Under the pieces are notes generated by a model. That model was not told where the DNA came from and ran no database searches. It saw only the letters and a program-made list of their open reading frames with translations. DNA of 64,000 bases, from positions 1,736,001 through 1,800,000 of the forward strand of contig NZ_CP115396.1 of assembly GCF_027625995.1 (NCBI RefSeq), given 5' to 3'. The translations under genes and the position numbers were made by a program. How positions within the stretch are numbered: the stretch's first letter is position 1; every line of letters starts with the position of its first letter. Shown in pieces: positions 55,566 through 64,000 of this stretch. Source of the DNA: Hymenobacter yonginensis. Its GTDB lineage: Bacteria > Bacteroidota > Bacteroidia > Cytophagales > Hymenobacteraceae.

Positions 55566-55792
55566 GTGATGAGGTGATGAGGTGATGAGGTGATGAGGTG
55601 ATGAGGTGACAGGTGACAGGTGACAGGTGACAGGTAAAGAAAGAACGTCATTCCGAGCGGAGCGAGGAATCTCGCGTGCTGACGTTGCAATGCTTTTCAT
55701 ACGTCAGCACGCGAGATTCCTCGCTCCGCTCGGAATGACGGCCTGACGTTTCACCTCATCACCCCATCCCCTCTTCACCCCATCACCCCAAC
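55566..55792. repeat. Nested repeat element between response regulator and kinase
   Basis: The outer left arm is five tandem GTGATGAG units (55566-55605) followed by four GTGACAG units (55606-55633). The outer right arm (about 55750-55792) is a degenerate inverted form (CACCTCATCACCCC...). Inside lies a perfect 40-base inverted repeat, 55646-55685 and 55701-55740, with a 15-base loop, beginning CGTCATTCCGAGCGGAGCGA. This inner unit belongs to the same family as 19079-19123. The element fills the whole spacer between the two genes. Confidence 0.85.
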
Positions 55793-55800
55793 AAAAAAAC

Positions 55801-56475
55801 CTAATCCCGGGCGACGTAGCCGATGCCGCGGATGGTTTGCAGGTAGTCGTCGTCTTTGCTGAAGCCTAGCTTCTTGCGCAGCGCGTTCATGTACACGTCG
55901 ATGACGCCGGTGTTGTATTCGAAGTGAATATCCCAGACGTTTTCGATGATACTCTGGCGGCGGCAGACTTTGCCTTTGTGGCGCAGCAGGTATTCCAGCA
56001 GCGCAAACTCCTTCTGAGTCAGGGCAATTTCCTGCTGGTCTTTGTAGACCTGGTGCGTGCCCACGTCCAGAACGACGGGGCCGACCGTGAAACGCTCGGT
56101 TTCACCAGTGGGCGCGGGTGCGGGGCGCAACTGCACCCGGATACGCTCCAGCAGCTCCTCGAAATGAAAGGGCTTCTTGATGTAGTCGTTGGCGCCGGCC
56201 TGCAGGCCCGCCACAGTGTCGGGCACGGTGTCTTTGGCGGTGAGGAAGATGAGGGGCGTGGCCTGGTGGGCCGCGCGCAACTGCCGGCACAGCTCCAGCC
56301 CAGTGAGGCCGGGCAGCATCCAGTCCACGAGCAGCAGGTCGTAGGCACCGGCCAGCGCGCGGGCCAGGCCGGTGGTGCCGTTGTCGGCCACGTCCACGGC
56401 AAAACCTTCTTCCTCCAGGCCCTGCTTCAGAAAGCGCGCAATGCCGGGCTCGTCTTCGATTACCAGAATATGCAT
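55801..56475 (-). CDS. Response regulator, OmpR/PhoB family
   Basis: 224 residues. The receiver domain has the acidic pocket E7/D8, the phosphorylation site D51 (LLLVDWMLPGLTG) and LIFLTAKD with the conserved threonine and lysine. A winged-helix output domain follows at about 125-222 (LTQKEFALLEYLLRHKGKVC; NTGVIDVYMNALRKKLG; YLQTIRGIGYVARD). ATG 56475 gives the standard start MHILVIEDEPG. It is divergent from the heavy-metal efflux operon and shares with it a 208-bp spacer carrying four 11-bp-phased TAAG boxes, the expected kind of site for this family. Confidence 0.95.
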   Translation of the reverse strand: MHILVIEDEPGIARFLKQGLEEEGFAVDVADNGTTGLARALAGAYDLLLVDWMLPGLTGLELCRQLRAAHQATPLIFLTAKDTVPDTVAGLQAGANDYIKKPFHFEELLERIRVQLRPAPAPTGETERFTVGPVVLDVGTHQVYKDQQEIALTQKEFALLEYLLRHKGKVCRRQSIIENVWDIHFEYNTGVIDVYMNALRKKLGFSKDDDYLQTIRGIGYVARD

Positions 56476-56590
56476 GAGGCCCGGGAGTAGCGAAATGGCG
56501 CACGGCAACGGCCGGCCGCCGCGAAACAGTCTGCGAACCTAACCACAAACCAGGCGGCAAGATGCCGGCCAGCAGTGGCAAAATGGCATT

Positions 56591-56628
56591 TTAAGAAAAC
56601 TTTAAGTTGGTTGTAAGGCCCCGCTAAG
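56591..56628 (+). promoter_or_regulatory. Four nTAAG boxes at exact 11-bp spacing (candidate response-regulator site)
   Basis: TTAAG at 56591, TTAAG at 56602, GTAAG at 56613 and CTAAG at 56624: the same pentamer end recurs every 11 bases, about one helical turn. OmpR/PhoB-family regulators bind direct repeats with this period. The array is 56-93 bp upstream of the efflux operon's first ATG and 116 bp from the regulator's own ATG. I infer a shared, autoregulated site. Confidence 0.65.
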
Positions 56629-56683
56629 GCGCGGTGCCGTTCTTTGCAGCATCAAATCCGGCCCGGCCGGGCCCGTCTTTGGT

Positions 56684-57082
56684 ATGAGAAGTCTCGTTTC
56701 CCTGTTGCTGAGTGTGCTGATGCTGGCCAGCAGCCTGCTGCCGCGCCACGACCTGGCCGAGCTGGGCCGGCTGCCGCGCCTGCTGGAGCACTACCGCCAG
56801 CACCAGGCCCTGCCCGGCTCTCTCAGCTTCGGCGAGTTTCTGGTGCTGCACTACAGCAGCACCGGCCGCCAGACGCACACCGGCCGCACCCCCACCGAGC
56901 ACCAGGACCTGCCCCTGCACGACTGCCACCACGCCGCCGTGCCGGTGCTGTGCGTGCTGCCCACCGTGCTGGTGCTGCCCGTGACTTTTGCCAGCTGGCC
57001 CGCCCCGGCCTATCAGCCGGCCGCCCACCCCTGCTGCCCCAGCGGCCACGCCTCGGGCCGCTGGCAGCCGCCCTGCGCCTAG
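56684..57082 (+). CDS. Small exported His/Cys-rich protein leading the metal-efflux operon
   Basis: 132 residues with a signal peptide (MRSLVSLLLSVLMLASSLLP). The segment LGRLPRLLEHYRQHQALPGS, followed by LSFGEFLVLHY and a late DLPLHDCHH motif, resembles small uncharacterised proteins that often precede CzcA-type pumps in Bacteroidota. The C-terminus has CCPSGHASGRWQPPC. Histidines and cysteines are enriched and could bind metal in the periplasm. Role unproven; a metallochaperone or metal buffer for the efflux system is my inference. It is the first gene after the TAAG array. Confidence 0.72.
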   Translation: MRSLVSLLLSVLMLASSLLPRHDLAELGRLPRLLEHYRQHQALPGSLSFGEFLVLHYSSTGRQTHTGRTPTEHQDLPLHDCHHAAVPVLCVLPTVLVLPVTFASWPAPAYQPAAHPCCPSGHASGRWQPPCA

Positions 57083-57321
57083 CGCCGCGTGCCCGCCGCC
57101 GCTTTGGTGGCGCCTCCCTCCTCCCGTTTTATTTCTTGCTGTCTGCGTTTCTTCGGGGTCTACCCGTAGAGCAGTCTGCCCCTGAGCGCGCCCCGCTGTT
57201 GCGCTAAGTGGCTGAGCGGCTGCGGCAACTCCGCTGCGGCTCTTGGTCGCGCTTATAGAGCTGTGCCGGCCGGCTGCCCGTGCTCCGGCCAGCTTCTTTC
57301 CCTTCTTCTATCCGACTTCTG

Positions 57322-61704
<4,383 letters not shown>

Positions 61705-61766
61705 TGCGCCTCTCTCCTTCCCCAGTATCTTCAACAGTTTACCTCGCGCCCAGGCGCTTTTGCCAT

Positions 61767-62972
61767 ATGAAATTCGGTTCTTCTTCCCTGACGCTCTTTT
61801 TGCTGATGCCCACGCTGGCGGGCCTGCTGGCCGCCTGCAACGGCGGCGCTTCCACCCAGGCCGATGCCGCCGCGCCGCCCGCCCCACCGGCGGCCCCTAC
61901 CAACCCCGACCTGGTTACGATTTCCGCCGCCCAGGCCCGGGCCGCTGGCATTACGCTGGGCGGGTTTACGCGCCAGAACATGGCCTCCGAGGTGATGGCT
62001 AACGGCATCATCGACGTGCCGCCGCAAAACATGGTGTCTATTTCGGCGGTGCTGGGTGGCTATGTGCAGCAGGTGAAGGTGCTGCCCGGTCAGTTCGTGA
62101 AAAAAGGCGCGGTAGTGGCCGTGCTGCGCCATCCAGACTACATCAAGCTGCAGCAGGATTACCTGCAGAGCCGGGCCCGCTCCCGCTTTTTGAGCCAGGA
62201 CCTGGAGCGCCAGCGCATTCTCGATGTGGAAGACGTGGGGGCCAAACGCAAGCTGCAGCAGGCCCAGGCCGACTACGCCACCGAGCAGGCCAGCCAGCGC
62301 AGCCTGGCCGCCCAGCTAACCCAGCTCAATATCTCGGCCAGCCGCCTGGCGGCCTCCGGCCAGATTCAGCCCACCGTCACGCTCACCACGCCGCTGGGCG
62401 GCTACGTCAAAACCGTGGGCATCAACCCCGGCCAGTTTGTGAACCCCGCCGACGTGCTGGTGGAGGTGGTGGACCGCTCCGACCTGCACCTACAGCTGAA
62501 AGTGTTTGAGCGTGACATTGCCCGCGTGCAGCTGGGCCAGCCCATCCTGTTCACGGTGCCGGCCCGGGGTGCTACCGGCCCGGTGCTGCGGGCCCGGGTG
62601 TTTCTGGTGGGCAAGGCCTTCGACGACGACGCCCGCACGGTGGCCGTGCACGCCCACCTCGAAGGCAACGACGCCGACAACCTGCTGCCCGGCCAGTACG
62701 TGGCCGCCCGCATCCAGACGGCCGGCCAGCGCGTGCGCACCCTGCCCGAAGACGCCATCATTCAGGCCGGGGAGCTGAGCTACGCCTACGTGCAGACCGC
62801 CGCCACCGACAGCACCGCCACCTTCCGGCGCATCCAGCTGCGGCCCGGCGCCACCGCTCACGGCGACGTGGCCGTGTCCCTGCTGACACCCGTGCGCGAC
62901 ACCTTGCGCGTGGTGCAGCACGGCGCCTACTTTCTGGCCGCCGAGCACAGCAAAGGCCAGGGCGACGAATAG
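61767..62972 (+). CDS. czcB: Heavy-metal efflux periplasmic adaptor lipoprotein (CzcB-like)
   Basis: 401 residues. A signal peptide ends in the lipobox LLAAC. A Pro/Ala-rich linker is followed by the adaptor fold: first lipoyl half (VSISAVLGGYVQQVKVLPGQ), coiled-coil hairpin (YLQSRARSRFLSQDLERQRI to QASQRSLAAQLTQLNISASR), second lipoyl half (TLTTPLGGYVKTVGINPGQF), beta-barrel and membrane-proximal domains. It would connect the inner pump to the TolC-like part of the preceding gene product. ATG 61767 gives the lipoprotein signal; an ATG overlapping the previous stop (61704) is less likely. 62 bp separate it from czcA. Confidence 0.93.
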   Translation: MKFGSSSLTLFLLMPTLAGLLAACNGGASTQADAAAPPAPPAAPTNPDLVTISAAQARAAGITLGGFTRQNMASEVMANGIIDVPPQNMVSISAVLGGYVQQVKVLPGQFVKKGAVVAVLRHPDYIKLQQDYLQSRARSRFLSQDLERQRILDVEDVGAKRKLQQAQADYATEQASQRSLAAQLTQLNISASRLAASGQIQPTVTLTTPLGGYVKTVGINPGQFVNPADVLVEVVDRSDLHLQLKVFERDIARVQLGQPILFTVPARGATGPVLRARVFLVGKAFDDDARTVAVHAHLEGNDADNLLPGQYVAARIQTAGQRVRTLPEDAIIQAGELSYAYVQTAATDSTATFRRIQLRPGATAHGDVAVSLLTPVRDTLRVVQHGAYFLAAEHSKGQGDE

Positions 62973-62992
62973 CACGCACCAAACCTGGTTTT

Positions 62993-63030
62993 TTAAGTGA
63001 ATATTAAGGTCTGGTTCACCTGAATTTCAC
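62993..63030 (+). promoter_or_regulatory. Four 11-bp-phased boxes (TTAAG, TTAAG, TTCAC, TTCAC)
   Basis: TTAAG at 62993 and 63004, then TTCAC at 63015 and 63026, each exactly 11 bases apart. The first two are identical to boxes in the array at 56591. The site is 20 bp after the CzcB stop and about 250 bp upstream of the Rieske gene. I infer control by the same OmpR-family regulator. Confidence 0.5.
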
Positions 63031-63275
63031 CTGCAACCTCGTTATTCACATAATTCAATTTCCTGCGGCCTCCTTCTGCAATACCTGATTGGCAGCTGGC
63101 TGCGCTCCTGCTGTTCATCCGGGCCGCCCCGCTCATCGGCAGTCGGCGTCTGCCGGCCGGTACGGGGTGGTGGGCGCCAACTGCCGGTGCGGTCCTTGCC
63201 GGGCAGCAGCGGAAATCCGCACGGGATACTTTCCTCGTTTTTGTTTTAGTTTTTCACTCCCAGCCTTCGCCCCCT
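63031..63275 (+). other. Long leader before the Rieske gene
   Basis: With the boxes above it makes a 303-base gap. It contains another TTCAC (63045) out of phase, then a GC-rich stretch and a T-rich stretch (63235-63255) before the start. No ORF with family character and no known riboswitch core was found. Confidence 0.5.
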
Positions 63276-63731
63276 ATGGCAGCTCCTTCCGCAATGGACC
63301 GCAAAGAATTCCTGCAGCTTTTTGGTATGGGGGCCACGGCCCTGGTGGCGTCGGCGTGCCTGGGCCTGGGCGGCTGCGGCAGCAAAAGCGGCGACCCATC
63401 GCCCACCCCGGCCACCAACGTCGATTTCACCGTGGACCTGACGGCCAGCAGCAGCGCCGCCCTCAACGACGCTACCAAAGGCTACATCTACGGCCCCAAC
63501 CGCGACGTGATAGTGGCCAAGACCACGGCCGGCACCTACATTGCCTTCCAGGGCCCCTGCCCGCACGAGGGCACCAGCGTGTACTTCAACCAGGGCCAGA
63601 GCCGCTTCATCTGCCCCAACCACAACGCCGTGTTTACGGTGGGGGGCGCCGTGGTGAGCGGGCCGGTGTCGCAGGGCCTCAAGCAGTACACCGTGGTGCA
63701 GACCGGCACGTCCCTGCGCATCACGGGCTAG
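63276..63731 (+). CDS. Rieske [2Fe-2S] protein, probable lipoprotein
   Basis: 151 residues. The N-terminus MAAPSAMDRKEFLQLFGMGA runs into a hydrophobic stretch ending in cysteines (VASAC, LGLGGC), suggesting lipid attachment. The Rieske cluster ligands are C95 and H97 (CPHEGT) and C113 and H116 (CPNHNAVF). The internal ATG at 63294 (MDRKEF) is a good alternative start because relatives usually begin there. A periplasmic electron-transfer role is likely. The site upstream shares phased TTAAG boxes with the metal-efflux operon. Confidence 0.9.
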   Translation: MAAPSAMDRKEFLQLFGMGATALVASACLGLGGCGSKSGDPSPTPATNVDFTVDLTASSSAALNDATKGYIYGPNRDVIVAKTTAGTYIAFQGPCPHEGTSVYFNQGQSRFICPNHNAVFTVGGAVVSGPVSQGLKQYTVVQTGTSLRITG

Positions 63732-63738
63732 CGCCGCC

Positions 63739-63818
63739 TTAAAATCAACTTAAGATTGCACCAATCCGGCCTGCGCCTCGTACGGGTAGCACGGTTTATG
63801 TTTTAATTTGATTTTAAC
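63739..63818 (+). promoter_or_regulatory. Two pairs of 11-bp-spaced TTAA boxes before the thioredoxin-like gene
   Basis: TTAAA at 63739 and TTAAG at 63750 are 11 bases apart; TTAAT at 63803 and TTAAC at 63814 are also 11 apart. The second pair ends 25 bp before ATG 63843. The composition is AT-rich against GC-rich surroundings. Confidence 0.4.
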
Positions 63819-63842
63819 CTCTCACCTGACCTGTTTCTGCTC

Positions 63843-64000
63843 ATGCGCTTTCTTGCCTTTTGCTTCTCCGCTCTGCTGACTACCGTTGGTGCCCAGGCTC
63901 AGGCCCAGACGGCTCCCGCCTCCTGGAACACCGATCTGACGGCCGCCATGCAGCAGGCCAAAGCCACCAATAAGCCCGTACTAGCCGTTTTTTCGGGTTC
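63843..64000 (+). CDS. Thioredoxin family protein, N-terminal part only
   Basis: The first 52 codons before the window ends: signal peptide MRFLAFCFSALLTTVGAQAQ, then SWNTDLTAAMQQAKATNKPV and LAVFSGS, which is the start of a thioredoxin-like fold just before its active-site loop. In Bacteroidota such proteins usually continue with a WCxxC motif and reduce periplasmic partners. It follows the Rieske gene by 111 bp. Confidence 0.75.
   Translation, partial: MRFLAFCFSALLTTVGAQAQAQTAPASWNTDLTAAMQQAKATNKPVLAVFSG

Noticed and set aside
55566-55633. CRISPR-like array
   Set aside because: Units of 7-8 bases are directly adjacent with no spacers, and no cas genes are present. It is a simple tandem repeat.
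55646-55740. Insertion sequence with terminal inverted repeats
   Set aside because: The perfect 40-base arms enclose only 15 bases; no transposase or target duplication is visible.
63089-63742. Plus-strand ORF of 217 codons over the Rieske gene
   Set aside because: Different frame from the Rieske protein, whose cluster ligands are all present; the alternative product is Arg/Gly/Pro-rich.

Overview
The window looks like chromosome from a high-GC Bacteroidota bacterium close to Hymenobacter (Cytophagales). This rests on family content, not on a database search. Two large secreted proteins end in type IX secretion (T9SS) sorting domains. There are a DUF2911 protein, a lipoprotein BamA/TamA-like protein of the TamL kind, a heavy-metal RND pump fused to its outer-membrane partner, fused alpha/beta E1 dehydrogenase, and several exact matches to the Bacteroidota -7 promoter box TAnnTTTG. 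Coding DNA is very GC-rich, so most long antisense ORFs are artefacts. No tRNA, rRNA, CRISPR array, transposase or phage gene was seen.

Layout. 1-4.1 kb (minus): a partial gpsA, then a TolC/MacA-like efflux pair with no ABC permease beside it. 4.2-9.7 kb: lone serine dehydratase beta subunit, tryptophan 2,3-dioxygenase, a secreted unknown, a MORN/TonB-domain protein, DUF2911 and an MFS symporter. 9.9-14.2 kb: a cobalamin riboswitch in front of a hotdog thioesterase, a small unknown, an FAD oxidoreductase, a CoA-binding protein and a methionine aminopeptidase. 14.5-17.1 kb: an operon of ECF sigma factor, membrane-anchored probable anti-sigma factor and outer-membrane barrel. 17.5-31.9 kb: Gfo/Idh/MocA oxidoreductase, SpoU methyltransferase, TamL, a TSP3/T9SS protein, fused E1 dehydrogenase, GNAT, metallo-beta-lactamase-fold hydrolase, hemF and a PAP2 phosphatase. 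31.9-41.3 kb: phosphodiester glycosidase, glyoxalase-like protein, riboflavin synthase, zinc-ribbon protein, sugar-phosphate transferase, pcm, M43 protease, a second thioesterase and a Pro/Ala-rich unknown. 41.5-47.7 kb: gltB and gltD. 47.8-54 kb (minus): two TlpA-like thiol-disulfide proteins, gatB, a small membrane protein, a secreted helical protein and a second MORN/TonB protein. 54-64 kb: an OmpR/HisKA two-component system, divergent from a heavy-metal efflux operon (His/Cys-rich small protein, CzcA-CzcC fusion, CzcB lipoprotein), then a Rieske lipoprotein and the start of a thioredoxin-like protein.

Two things stand out beyond the genes. First, at least seven places carry the same repeat architecture: an array of a short phrase, a core, then the phrase array inverted. 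The phrases differ (CAACTGAC, AATTAGTA, GAGACGC hairpins, GTGATGAG/GTGACAG, GTCATGCTGAGC-like, GTGGAATGGCG-like). One copy sits in frame inside the E1 dehydrogenase gene and is translated; others separate gltB from gltD and the response regulator from its kinase. Second, four nTAAG boxes spaced exactly 11 bp apart lie between the response regulator and the efflux operon. Related 11-bp-phased boxes recur upstream of the Rieske and thioredoxin genes, which suggests an OmpR-family metal-response regulon.
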